From contig JAAZEC010000113.1 of NCBI GenBank assembly GCA_012512495.1, positions 1 through 11,095 of the forward strand: a stretch of 11,095 nt of DNA. Direction: 5' to 3'. Both the position numbers and the translations under genes were made by a program. Numbering within the stretch: position 1 is the stretch's first letter; each line of letters opens with the position of its first letter. Positions 1 to 6,659 of the stretch are shown in pieces. The notes beneath the pieces are model-generated. The model was not told where the DNA came from. It saw nothing but the letters and a program-made list of their open reading frames with translations, and searched no databases. This DNA is from Erysipelothrix sp. GTDB lineage: Bacteria; Bacillota_I; Bacilli_A; Erysipelotrichales; Erysipelotrichaceae.

Positions 1-1925
1 GGGTTATTCTTCGAATCCCCAAAATTAATTGGAGTCTTAAGCGTTGTTAAGCCGATGGCACGCTCGTGTACGCCATCCTTTGCCTTAGCGTGTGGCAAAG
101 CAATATGTGGGGCAATCACGAAATAGGCAGGATTTCTACCTTGGTCCCTTAATACGGCTCTAACGTAGGAATCACTGACCTTACCAGCATCAATAAGTAA
201 TTGACCTGATTTTCTTAGCGCTTCTTCGGCACTGCTTGCTTCTAGTTGAAGGCACAAGGTCTGTTCACACATGAGGTCTCTTAGGCTTTCTCTTACGGAT
301 TCTTCATTCTTAACCTCGGTGGGTACCTTCAAATAGGTATTCATCAAATCAGAGACGACTAGATCTTCATTGGGCAGTATACCGAGGTGTTTACGTAGAA
401 TGTTGACAATTTTATCGGCACTAACGCTCGTAGTTGCGTAATCACCAAGATGGGAGATCACTTCTCTGAAAACAGTGAATCGCTCCTGGGCATCCATGAT
501 GGGGCTAACCTTGACAACAGGGATCTTTAAATTGACCAGATCCTTGAAGAAGCGGGTGGTAAAAATGATATCAACATCGTACTCATCGGCATCGAACTGG
601 GATACCTCAATCGGTAACAAGAATTCGATGCTGGGGAAAAGTGAACGGAGCTCATTATATAAAATGACCGAGGAACCGATACCATTGAGGCAAATTATCA
701 GTGCTTGTTTCTTCTCGATGATTTCGTCTTCCACCTTCTTAGAGTAGGTGCTCGCAAAGTGCATGGTTAAATAGGCTATTTCATCGTCACTGATTTCTTC
801 ACCAAAGATCTCCGTGAAAGGTTTCATGGTTTCCTTGACTAACGCATAGAGTGAAGGGTATTCGCTCTTGACTCTATCTTTAAGCGGATTGTAGATGGGT
901 AGCTTAAAGAGCAGGCGGTAGTAAGCGGGGCGGAAATGAGCGAAGATGTTCCTAAACTTCTCTTCGAGATTACTGTAGTGAACTCCACTCAATAGTTCGA
1001 AGCGAGTCATGATCTTACCGACAAACTGGGCAATGATCAGGCAGTCTTCTGTGTCATCATCGATATTACCGAAGGAAACACCGAGTATCCAGGAACCGAT
1101 ATAGTGCCGGTCCAGTTCCAATATCTCATCACGATAAGGGAAGAAATCAATGAGTTCATTAGTAAAGTCGGACTCTTTGAAGGTCTTCATCATCTCAATA
1201 TGGGGGATCTTCTGGTTGTTCTTATCAACATGTAGGCCATCTACAATGCGGGTGGTCAGGAAAATAAAGATATAGATGAACTCATCCAGACGATCTTCCA
1301 CAAAAGAGATATCGTGCTTATGGGCTAGTTCTTGAATGATTAGTTTAGAAAACTCAAAGGTGTATAAATGCTGGGCATCGATGAACATGTCAAGAACATG
1401 CGAGTTAGCATTTTCCGAAAGGGATGCGATCACGATAGTCATCATATGGCGGCGGATGTCCATTTCCTCGCCTTGAAGGAAATAGCCTAGACTCCGCTCA
1501 TACTCGATAGTAATATTGTGTTCTTTCAGCTCCAATGTTAGCTCATTGAGATCCTGCATCAAGGTTGATTTGGATATGTCCAGATAGGAGATGAAGTGTT
1601 GAAGTGACAGGTATTCCCTGTCGACAAACAGGCAGAGGTAAATGAAAATCTTTCTTTCCTCTCGATTGAGATAGTAGGTACTGTTCTCATTGGATTCAAA
1701 CAGAAACTGTATGAGGAAATCCTTTGTCTCGACATCGATTAGAAACTCCTGCTGGTTACCCATGACAATTGGCAAAAGCCCATAGTTCTCTATGAGCTGA
1801 TTCAACTTATATAAACGATAGGTGATTTGCCTGCGCGATGCATTCGTTTCTTTCTGAGCATCTGCTAGTGTGTAAAACGATCGCTTAATGATGGATTGTA
1901 ATAAAAGCAGAATATCCTTATCCAA
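1..1925 (-). CDS. PTS-regulated transcriptional regulator, HTH-HTH-PRD-PRD-EIIB-EIIA (MtlR/LicR type), 3'-truncated by window edge
   Basis: This is a transcriptional activator or antiterminator-family regulator controlled by PTS phosphorylation, presumably acting on the adjacent PTS operon. I read 641 codons from a TTG start at 1925-1923 with no stop before base 1. AGGAGG lies 7 nt upstream of the TTG, and no in-frame ATG is better placed. Visible domains are a first HTH (about 1-55), a second HTH (about 100-153), PRD1 (about 170-290), PRD2 (about 300-400), a GatB-like EIIB domain (about 407-495) and an EIIA domain from about 505. Likely phospho-sites are H330 (AHFRPAYYR) and H389 (YLTMHF) in PRD2, Cys412 (ICLNGIGSS) in EIIB and H612 (IALPHAK) in EIIA. 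The EIIA domain closely resembles the separate EIIA at 4395-4838. The start lies 42 nt after the aldolase stop with no clear promoter between them, so it is probably the last or a late gene of the same operon. Its target is inferred from position. Confidence 0.9.
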   Translation of the reverse strand, partial: MDKDILLLLQSIIKRSFYTLADAQKETNASRRQITYRLYKLNQLIENYGLLPIVMGNQQEFLIDVETKDFLIQFLFESNENSTYYLNREERKIFIYLCLFVDREYLSLQHFISYLDISKSTLMQDLNELTLELKEHNITIEYERSLGYFLQGEEMDIRRHMMTIVIASLSENANSHVLDMFIDAQHLYTFEFSKLIIQELAHKHDISFVEDRLDEFIYIFIFLTTRIVDGLHVDKNNQKIPHIEMMKTFKESDFTNELIDFFPYRDEILELDRHYIGSWILGVSFGNIDDDTEDCLIIAQFVGKIMTRFELLSGVHYSNLEEKFRNIFAHFRPAYYRLLFKLPIYNPLKDRVKSEYPSLYALVKETMKPFTEIFGEEISDDEIAYLTMHFASTYSKKVEDEIIEKKQALIICLNGIGSSVILYNELRSLFPSIEFLLPIEVSQFDADEYDVDIIFTTRFFKDLVNLKIPVVKVSPIMDAQERFTVFREVISHLGDYATTSVSADKIVNILRKHLGILPNEDLVVSDLMNTYLKVPTEVKNEESVRESLRDLMCEQTLCLQLEASSAEEALRKSGQLLIDAGKVSDSYVRAVLRDQGRNPAYFVIAPHIALPHAKAKDGVHERAIGLTTLKTPINFGDSKNN

Positions 1926-1967
1926 TGGTTTTCCTCCTGACTTTTATTTTATCTTATCACGAGTCAA

Positions 1968-2717
1968 TTACTTTTTCACAATCTCAGTGTACTTAGTCAC
2001 CGCTTGCTTGAAACCATCTTTCAGAATGGAAGCGTCATTATAGGAAACAAGATAGTTAATATCTTCTTTGTAGTGTTCTAAGATTTCATTGGAGCCAATA
2101 ATTCCATAGGGAATGTTTAACGACTTACAAACGGCTACTACTTTATCAATGGCTGCGAGTTCATTTGGATGCATGACATTGCCAACATTACCAAGGGAGA
2201 TACTCAAGTCGACAGGTCCTAGGATACAAGCATCGATTCCAGGAACCGATAGGATTTTCTCTGCGTTTTCAACACCTAGTTTAGTTTCAATCTGAGCAAT
2301 GGTAACCACTGTTTGATTCTTTTCGTCCATGTTTTGTTGGTGATTGCCACTAGGACCATAGTTAGTGTGGGCCCCACTGGAGTATCCTCTTTTACCAATC
2401 GGTGCGTATTTACTGTATTCAACGAGCTTTTCAGCTTGTTCTTTGGTTTCGATCATAGGGACCATGATACCAGTAGCACCACTGTCTAGCATTTGAGCGA
2501 TCTCTCTCTTGCTGAGTTCACAGACGCGAACAAAGGTAGGTAGATTAATGTTGTTACCAAATAGCATCAAGTCGTGTAATTTTGATTTGGAGAAGACTTG
2601 GTGTTCGTTGTCAAAGAAGACGAAATCAAGTCCAGCGTCCTTGGCCATTAGGTACATGGCTGGGTTGGTAAATAGTTTTACGAATAAACCGAAATATCTC
2701 TTGTTTGATTGTTTCAT
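1968..2717 (-). CDS. HpcH/HpaI-family class II pyruvate aldolase
   Basis: This is a cytoplasmic metal-dependent aldolase of the HpcH/HpaI family (2-keto-3-deoxy-glucarate, 4-hydroxy-2-oxoheptanedioate or 2-keto-3-deoxy-rhamnonate aldolases), which cleave 2-keto acids to pyruvate or a related keto acid plus an aldehyde. At 249 aa it is normal family length. Visible catalytic elements are the DNEHQ segment with the probable catalytic His39, Arg64 (TFVRV), the P-x-G-x-RG loop near 106-111, and metal ligands Glu144 (AQIET) and Asp170 (GPVDLS). An AAAGG ribosome binding site precedes the ATG at 2717. It follows the EIIC gene by 57 nt, with a stem-loop in the gap. Its place between a PTS permease and its regulator suggests it acts on the imported phosphorylated compound. 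The exact substrate cannot be read from the sequence. The usual family motif DGEH is DNEH here, a small departure at the active-site loop. Confidence 0.9.
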   Translation of the reverse strand: MKQSNKRYFGLFVKLFTNPAMYLMAKDAGLDFVFFDNEHQVFSKSKLHDLMLFGNNINLPTFVRVCELSKREIAQMLDSGATGIMVPMIETKEQAEKLVEYSKYAPIGKRGYSSGAHTNYGPSGNHQQNMDEKNQTVVTIAQIETKLGVENAEKILSVPGIDACILGPVDLSISLGNVGNVMHPNELAAIDKVVAVCKSLNIPYGIIGSNEILEHYKEDINYLVSYNDASILKDGFKQAVTKYTEIVKK

Positions 2718-2739
2718 AAGTTACCTTTCTAAAGTAAGA

Positions 2740-2765
2740 AGGAGCAAGGAATTAACCCTGCTCCT
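2740..2765 (-). other. Intercistronic RNA stem-loop between EIIC and aldolase genes
   Basis: On the minus strand AGGAGCAGGG pairs with CCTTGCTCCT across a TTAATT loop, giving a 10-bp stem with one G-U pair. It starts 10 nt after the EIIC stop. The following sequence (TCTTACTTTAG) is only mildly U-rich, so it may be an attenuator, processing site or mRNA-stabilising hairpin rather than a full terminator. Confidence 0.6.
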
Positions 2766-2774
2766 CATTTCGTG

Positions 2775-4073
2775 TTAGATGAATAGACCCTTAATGAAGT
2801 CTATGACGCGATAGATTACTGCCCCGATAACATTGTAGTCAATGTTAGGGAAGGATGCGTCCGCGATGCCTAAGTTGGCAAAGGCTGGGTAAAGCATTAA
2901 TGGTAGGACAACAAGTCCGATACCGATGACGAATGAGCCTAGTAGAGCTCCTCTCCATCCGCCGTAAGCATTACCGAATACTCCAGAGGTTCCGCCTGAG
3001 AAGAAACAGATACCTGCTGCTGGAATTAGAATGACTGGGCTCTTGAAGATGACCATGAGCCACATTCCGAAGAAACCACCAAGAAGTGAACCGACGAATC
3101 CAATAAGGACTGCGTTTGGAGCAAATGGGAAGACTGCTGGGCAGTCAACTGCTGGTTTCGCATTTGGAATATATTTTTCAGAGATACCAACGAATGCTGT
3201 CGTGATTTCAGCAATAAACTGACGAACACCATAGATTAGGACACTCATACCTGCAGCGAACTGTAGACCTTGAAGTAATGGCCAGATGAACCAGATATCG
3301 TTGCCTGACATTTCTTGTACTAATGGTAGTTGACCATTGACGACACAAGCGATTGTAGCAACATAGAATAGGACAGCCATGAAGACTGCTACGGAGAAGA
3401 CGAAGTCACGGAATAGTTTGAGGAATTCTGGTAGCTTAACATCAGCTGAATCCGAGCCTGCTTTCTCTGTGCTACCCTTGAAGATTTTACCTAACCAACC
3501 AGCAAATGTATAACCGATAAGGTTGAAGTGACCCATAGCAATGTCATCACTTCCTGTAATTTTTCTCATATAAGGTTGAGCTAGTGAAGGTAGTGCTGCA
3601 CCCGCAAGACCTAGGAAGAAGCCACCGGCAATAACGGTAACCCACATAGGAGCTCCTAAAGCAATAAAGACAAGTGCTAAGACTGCTCCAAAGTATAGGA
3701 AGTGCTGGCCTGTAAGGAAGATTGCTTTAAAGCGTGTGAACTTAGCAATTAATAGGTTGAACACAAATCCTAGAACGAAGACAAGTGCGACTTCTGTTCC
3801 AAACTCATTTAATGCTAGTGCTGTAGCGACTTCCACTTGTGTGGTGACGCCTTCAATTCCGAAACCAGCATTGAATAATGCTGAGAAGTTGTTAACAACT
3901 CCTGACATAGCTCCTGAACCGATGTTGAAGATCATAAATCCGACGATAGTCTTAACTGTTCCAGAAATGATTTCAGATCTCTTTTTCTTCTGTAAGATAA
4001 GACCAATCAATGCGACAAGCCCAATAATCAAAGCTGTATTGCGTACTTGTCCTAATAAAGCATCAATAATCAT
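2775..4073 (-). CDS. PTS transporter EIIC component, UlaA/SgaT (ascorbate) superfamily
   Basis: This is the membrane-embedded substrate-translocating component of a phosphotransferase system. At 432 aa it is close to the length of E. coli UlaA and shares its characteristic segments: an N-terminal GTVKTIVGFMIFNIGSG-like stretch, LTGQHFLYFGA (UlaA has LTGHI), a GVRQFIAEITTAFVGIS segment, an AVDCPAVFPFAPNAV segment, and GVFGNAYGGWRGA near the C-terminus. About ten to eleven hydrophobic helices can be traced. It starts 24 nt after EIIB, behind a purine-rich GAAAGAGAG site, and is third in the EIIA-EIIB-EIIC order. The superfamily assignment is firm, but the substrate is not. The ascorbate genes ulaD/E/F/G are absent from the window and an HpaI-type aldolase follows instead, which points to another acidic sugar or keto acid. 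Confidence 0.92.
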   Translation of the reverse strand: MIIDALLGQVRNTALIIGLVALIGLILQKKKRSEIISGTVKTIVGFMIFNIGSGAMSGVVNNFSALFNAGFGIEGVTTQVEVATALALNEFGTEVALVFVLGFVFNLLIAKFTRFKAIFLTGQHFLYFGAVLALVFIALGAPMWVTVIAGGFFLGLAGAALPSLAQPYMRKITGSDDIAMGHFNLIGYTFAGWLGKIFKGSTEKAGSDSADVKLPEFLKLFRDFVFSVAVFMAVLFYVATIACVVNGQLPLVQEMSGNDIWFIWPLLQGLQFAAGMSVLIYGVRQFIAEITTAFVGISEKYIPNAKPAVDCPAVFPFAPNAVLIGFVGSLLGGFFGMWLMVIFKSPVILIPAAGICFFSGGTSGVFGNAYGGWRGALLGSFVIGIGLVVLPLMLYPAFANLGIADASFPNIDYNVIGAVIYRVIDFIKGLFI

Positions 4074-4097
4074 GTTAATTCTCTCTTTCTATTTCCC

Positions 4098-4382
4098 CTA
4101 TTTGTTCTTTTCGAACTCTAAAAACTGTTCCAATTTTTCCTTGATTTCTTCTTTGTCGACGATATTTCTAACGCCAAGAGCATAATTGACTTTGTCTTTT
4201 AGCTCATCGGCTAAATCTTCCATCGTGATTAATAACTCGCCAGTGTAGCCGACTATTGAATCAAGATTACCGTGTTCCGTTTCGATAGGATAATTATTCT
4301 GTTTAATAACTTGATCAACTTTAATCTTCAAGAGAATACTTGAACCCATCCCCGCGCGGCATGCTACCAGTGCTTTGTACAT
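4098..4382 (-). CDS. PTS transporter EIIB component (UlaB/SgaB-like)
   Basis: This cytoplasmic phosphocarrier passes phosphate from EIIA to the substrate carried by EIIC. It is 94 aa, the usual size for a free-standing EIIB of the Lac/Gat/Ula fold. The active-site loop ACRAGMGSS puts the phosphorylated cysteine at Cys8, followed by the small glycine/serine phosphate-binding turn. AAAGGAG precedes the ATG at 4382 by 6 nt. The gene begins only 12 nt after the EIIA stop and ends 24 nt before EIIC, so the three genes almost certainly form one transcript. The acidic, lysine-rich C-terminal helix (DKEEIKEKLEQFLEFEKNK) is ordinary for the family. Function is secure; specificity is set by the EIIC. 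Confidence 0.92.
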   Translation of the reverse strand: MYKALVACRAGMGSSILLKIKVDQVIKQNNYPIETEHGNLDSIVGYTGELLITMEDLADELKDKVNYALGVRNIVDKEEIKEKLEQFLEFEKNK

Positions 4383-4394
4383 TATTTCTCCTTT

Positions 4395-4838
4395 CTATTT
4401 GCTTTCTAAGTAATCGATGACCTCTTGCGGGTCAGTGGCTCTATCCAGTACTTCGAAGAAACCAGGTTCATCTAGTAGTTGTGATAATTGAGCAAGTGAT
4501 TCAAGATGTTGTCCATCATCAATCGCGCTCAGTGTGAAGATATACTTCACAGGATCATTGCTTTCATTACCAAATACAACAGGCTCTTTGAGTGCCGCAA
4601 TCCCTAATGCATTACCTATTGCACCCTCTTCAGGTCTAGCGTGTGGTAAGGCAACATGAGGTAACAGGACAAAGTAAGGTCCGTTGTCTTTCATAGAGCG
4701 AATGATCGCCTCAATGTATCTCTGCTCTATCATTCCCGCATCTACTAATGGAGTTGCTGCTTTCTGAATTGCTTCTTCTCTATCAGCCGCGACCACTCCC
4801 AGTCGAATGAATGATTTGTTAACGAGACTATTTATCAT
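4395..4838 (-). CDS. PTS transporter EIIA component (UlaC/Mtl-Fru type)
   Basis: This cytoplasmic phosphocarrier accepts phosphate from HPr and passes it to the EIIB encoded just downstream. It has the EIIA Mtl/Fru/Ula fold with the hallmark LPHVALPHARP. The second histidine (H66 counting from the ATG) is the likely phospho-acceptor. Two starts are possible: TTG at 4841 and ATG at 4838. AGGAG sits 4 nt before the TTG but 7 nt before the ATG, so I prefer the ATG (147 aa). It is the first gene of the PTS operon, behind a good promoter and a leader with a long inverted repeat. Its active-site region closely matches the EIIA domain of the regulator at 1-1925, as expected if the two share HPr or EIIB partners or arose by duplication. 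Confidence 0.92.
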   Translation of the reverse strand: MINSLVNKSFIRLGVVAADREEAIQKAATPLVDAGMIEQRYIEAIIRSMKDNGPYFVLLPHVALPHARPEEGAIGNALGIAALKEPVVFGNESNDPVKYIFTLSAIDDGQHLESLAQLSQLLDEPGFFEVLDRATDPQEVIDYLESK

Positions 4839-4850
4839 CAATTCACTCCT

Positions 4851-4896
4851 GGTAAATTGGAATTCAAATATATGCTGTGAGCCAGTTCCAATTACC
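4851..4896 (-). promoter_or_regulatory. Long inverted repeat in the PTS operon leader, adjacent to the EIIA ribosome binding site
   Basis: On the minus strand GGTAATTGGAA (4896-4886) and TTCCAATTTACC (4862-4851) are inverted copies, with 8 bp perfect (AATTGGAA/TTCCAATT) and GGTA/TACC beyond a one-base bulge. The gap is 23 nt. The right arm ends directly beside the AGGAG of the EIIA gene, inside the predicted 5' leader. It could be a DNA operator or an RNA hairpin affecting initiation; the sequence alone does not decide. Confidence 0.55.
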
Positions 4897-4918
4897 TGTC
4901 CTTTCTTCTTACACCCTC

Positions 4919-4947
4919 ATTCTAACCACTAAATAGCTTACTTTCAA
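4919..4947 (-). promoter_or_regulatory. Sigma-A-type promoter of the PTS-aldolase operon
   Basis: The -35 element TTGAAA (4947-4942) and -10 element TAGAAT (4924-4919) are separated by exactly 17 bp. Initiation would fall near 4912, giving a leader of about 74 nt to the EIIA ATG. Confidence 0.65.
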
Positions 4948-4999
4948 AGGTTTTAGAGTGCATCTTTTGTTTGTCTCTTTACAAAGTCTGTACCCAACC

Positions 5000-5024
5000 A
5001 AAAAACATCCTCACAAAGGATGTT
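5000..5024 (-). terminator. Rho-independent terminator downstream of the ECF S-component gene
   Basis: On the minus strand AACATCC and GGATGTT form a 7-bp stem around the loop TTTGTGA, followed directly by a T-run (TTTTTT counting the end of the stem). It lies 24 nt beyond the stop at 5049 and separates this unit from the PTS operon. Confidence 0.85.
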
Positions 5025-5048
5025 CTATCATATATCATTTTATTAGTT

Positions 5049-5561
5049 TTATTGAAACAATTTCTCGTAACCAGCTGCGCCTAATCGCTTCGCTACAAAG
5101 TAAGCAAGATAATAATCCACTATCGAATGAACAAAGGTACCAAGACCAACCAGGCCTAAGACACTCGTCACGAAGCCACTACTATTACCACCAAAGTAAA
5201 AGAATGAGACAACTACCACTTCTGCTAAGGCATGGATGATAGATATACCAATGACAAACATTACATTGTCAATTAATTTTGGATTTTTCTTCAATAATAT
5301 GCCACCAATCAACACAAAAATCACATGTGAGAACGCTCTTAACGCAACCACTAGTGGTGTACTTAAGAAGAACCCAAACGTTGTCCCCAAAGCCACCGCG
5401 ACACCAACACTAGGAGATATGAACATTCCAATAAAGATCGCGACATGGCTAGCAAGAGTAAATGAAGCGGGTTCAATCAAAATCCGGATAGGCGAAAACA
5501 GCGGAATAATGATTCCTACGGCAATTAAGATAGCTGATACAACTAATGATTTTATTTTCAT
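5049..5561 (-). CDS. niaX: ECF transporter S component, NiaX-like (probable niacin uptake)
   Basis: This is the substrate-binding membrane subunit of an energy-coupling factor vitamin transporter. At 170 aa with about five to six hydrophobic helices, it is the standard S-component size. The N-terminal helix has an AxxxA pattern (A10, A14) of the kind S components use to contact EcfT. The segment PASFTLASHVAIFIGMFISP (31-50), followed by a glycine-rich GVAVALGTTFGF stretch, is what I recall of NiaX-type proteins, which supply niacin. No EcfA or EcfT gene is present, so it would share an energising module encoded elsewhere (group II arrangement). It begins 3 nt after the stop of the ArAE-like gene, in a TAG-TTT-ATG arrangement with only a poor GAGAAAGAGAA site, suggesting translational coupling. 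The ECF S call is strong; the niacin specificity is family recall and less certain. Confidence 0.75.
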   Translation of the reverse strand: MKIKSLVVSAILIAVGIIIPLFSPIRILIEPASFTLASHVAIFIGMFISPSVGVAVALGTTFGFFLSTPLVVALRAFSHVIFVLIGGILLKKNPKLIDNVMFVIGISIIHALAEVVVVSFFYFGGNSSGFVTSVLGLVGLGTFVHSIVDYYLAYFVAKRLGAAGYEKLFQ

Positions 5562-5564
5562 AAA

Positions 5565-6062
5565 CTAATTCTCTTTCTCTATCACTGGATTCACGAAACG
5601 ATTGATGAGCAGTGCAATAGTGATTCCTACCATTGTCTCAGCAACCCTAACACTAACATAAGTTATTGCCGTCTGGGAACTACTACCATGGGATAACAAT
5701 GTAATTAAGATAATCACTCCCGACATTGAAAAAACCGAAGCCCTGAAGTTGAACCATTTGGAGACCATCATATCAATCAGAACCGCTAGTGATAACACCA
5801 ATGGCTGATAGACGTTATCTAGTGGGAGCACCAAAATTAAGAGTGAAATTACTCCACCAAGTATCGTCCCGATAATTCGGTCAAACCCCGATTGCGTTGT
5901 CTCAGTGACCGTCGTTCTCATCGTTAGGATACAGGCTATGGAAGCGTAAATCGGATTCTCATAATTTATCAAATCAAAGAATGTTAGACAGATCAAAACT
6001 GCTAAACTTGTTTTGATAATTCGAAAACCTGGTACGATGTGGTTTCTAAACTCTTCAGACAC
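5565..6062 (-). CDS. Short FUSC/aromatic-acid-exporter-like (ArAE_1) membrane protein
   Basis: This integral membrane protein resembles the N-terminal membrane domain of the aromatic acid exporter family (ArAE_1/FUSC). Support comes from the GFRIIKTSLAVLICL opening, the YASIACILTMRTTVTET segment ending in a conserved-looking polar stretch, the RIIGTILGG motif typical of FUSC-type proteins, and VRVAETMVGITIALLIN near the C-terminus. About six helices fit into 165 aa. Family members commonly carry a soluble C-terminal domain and run to over 300 aa; here only the membrane half is present, with a clean stop. The start is GTG at 6062 behind AAGGG; nearby upstream ATG and TTG codons are out of frame. 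It leads a two-gene unit with the ECF S component. The transported compound is unknown, and the name reflects family only. Confidence 0.78.
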   Translation of the reverse strand: MSEEFRNHIVPGFRIIKTSLAVLICLTFFDLINYENPIYASIACILTMRTTVTETTQSGFDRIIGTILGGVISLLILVLPLDNVYQPLVLSLAVLIDMMVSKWFNFRASVFSMSGVIILITLLSHGSSSQTAITYVSVRVAETMVGITIALLINRFVNPVIEKEN

Positions 6063-6083
6063 AAAATCACCCTTTTCATGTTC

Positions 6084-6089
6084 ATTATA
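6084..6089 (-). promoter_or_regulatory. Perfect -10 element upstream of the ArAE-like gene
   Basis: TATAAT on the minus strand lies about 22 nt before the GTG start. The matching -35 position (TATTAA at 17 bp) is poor. A 6-bp inverted repeat (6091-6096 and 6118-6123) covers the spacer and -35 region and could be an activator or repressor site. Confidence 0.4.
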
Positions 6090-6125
6090 CTAGCCTAATC
6101 TACAAATTAATACAATGAGGCTAAT

Positions 6126-6659
6126 TTAAAAAGGGATAACTAAGCTAGCCAAGGAAGCCATAGCAATAATGGTGATTGGTGACAATTTAGTTTTGACAAT
6201 CAGAACTAACGATACAATAAATAGTCCGATAGTAGTAACAACAACAAAGTCACCACTCACAATCGTACTTAACATTGTATATGCCGCAAACGCAATCAAG
6301 GCAGCGATTGTCGGTCTCAATCCATAGAAGATTTTCTTAAGCCATGGGCTATTCTTAAAACGTTCAAGTTGTCTACCTACAATTAACATGAAAACCACTC
6401 CCGTTAACATGACAGCTAAGCTCGCTACTAGGCTACCAGGAATACCACTGACACGATAACCAACATAGGTTGCCATGTTGATACCAATCGGGCCCGGAGT
6501 TGATTCCGAGATCGCAATCATATCTATCAATTCAGGCATCGTATACCAGTCATATTTAGAGGACAGATTGATTAGAAAGGGCAACGTGGCTAGACCACCA
6601 CCCACAGAAAAGGTCCCAATAATGACGAATTCAATAAACAATAACCATAACAGTCCCAT
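6126..6659 (-). CDS. Chromate transporter family (CHR) protein, second half-size subunit
   Basis: This is a single-CHR-domain membrane protein of 177 aa, the short-chain type in which two separate half-proteins are thought to form the transporter. The family hallmarks are intact: SVGGGLATLPFLI near the N-terminus (usually FGGG), then ISESTPGPIGINMATYVGYR, and a glycine-bounded helix SGIPGSLVASLAVMLTG. Five to six helices follow. The start codon overlaps the stop of the upstream CHR gene by one base (TAATG), strong evidence for co-translation of a heteromeric pair. Some family members export chromate, but many in Firmicutes have no tested substrate, so the ion carried is uncertain. No terminator is obvious after it. 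Confidence 0.87.
   Translation of the reverse strand: MGLLWLLFIEFVIIGTFSVGGGLATLPFLINLSSKYDWYTMPELIDMIAISESTPGPIGINMATYVGYRVSGIPGSLVASLAVMLTGVVFMLIVGRQLERFKNSPWLKKIFYGLRPTIAALIAFAAYTMLSTIVSGDFVVVTTIGLFIVSLVLIVKTKLSPITIIAMASLASLVIPF

Noticed and set aside
475..747. Plus-strand open frame of 90 codons in the left part of the window
   Set aside because: It lies opposite the long regulator frame, whose PRD, EIIB and EIIA motifs are clear.
671..2250. The 10-mer aggaaccgat occurs at 671-680, 1091-1100 and 2241-2250
   Set aside because: All three copies are inside coding sequence and encode unrelated Gly/Ser/Pro stretches (IGSS, IGSW, SVPG). Shared codon preference explains them better than a functional repeat.
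3736..4185. Plus-strand open frame of 149 codons opposite the EIIC/EIIB genes
   Set aside because: It is antisense to two well-supported PTS genes, has no convincing ribosome binding site, and its translation resembles no protein family.
2775..4838. Calling the PTS genes ulaABC for ascorbate uptake
   Set aside because: EIIC family membership does not fix the substrate, and the expected ascorbate catabolic genes are absent in favour of an HpaI-type aldolase.
4958..5239. Plus-strand open frame across the intergenic region and the ECF gene
   Set aside because: It reads through a terminator hairpin and the antisense of a conserved membrane protein, and has no family resemblance.
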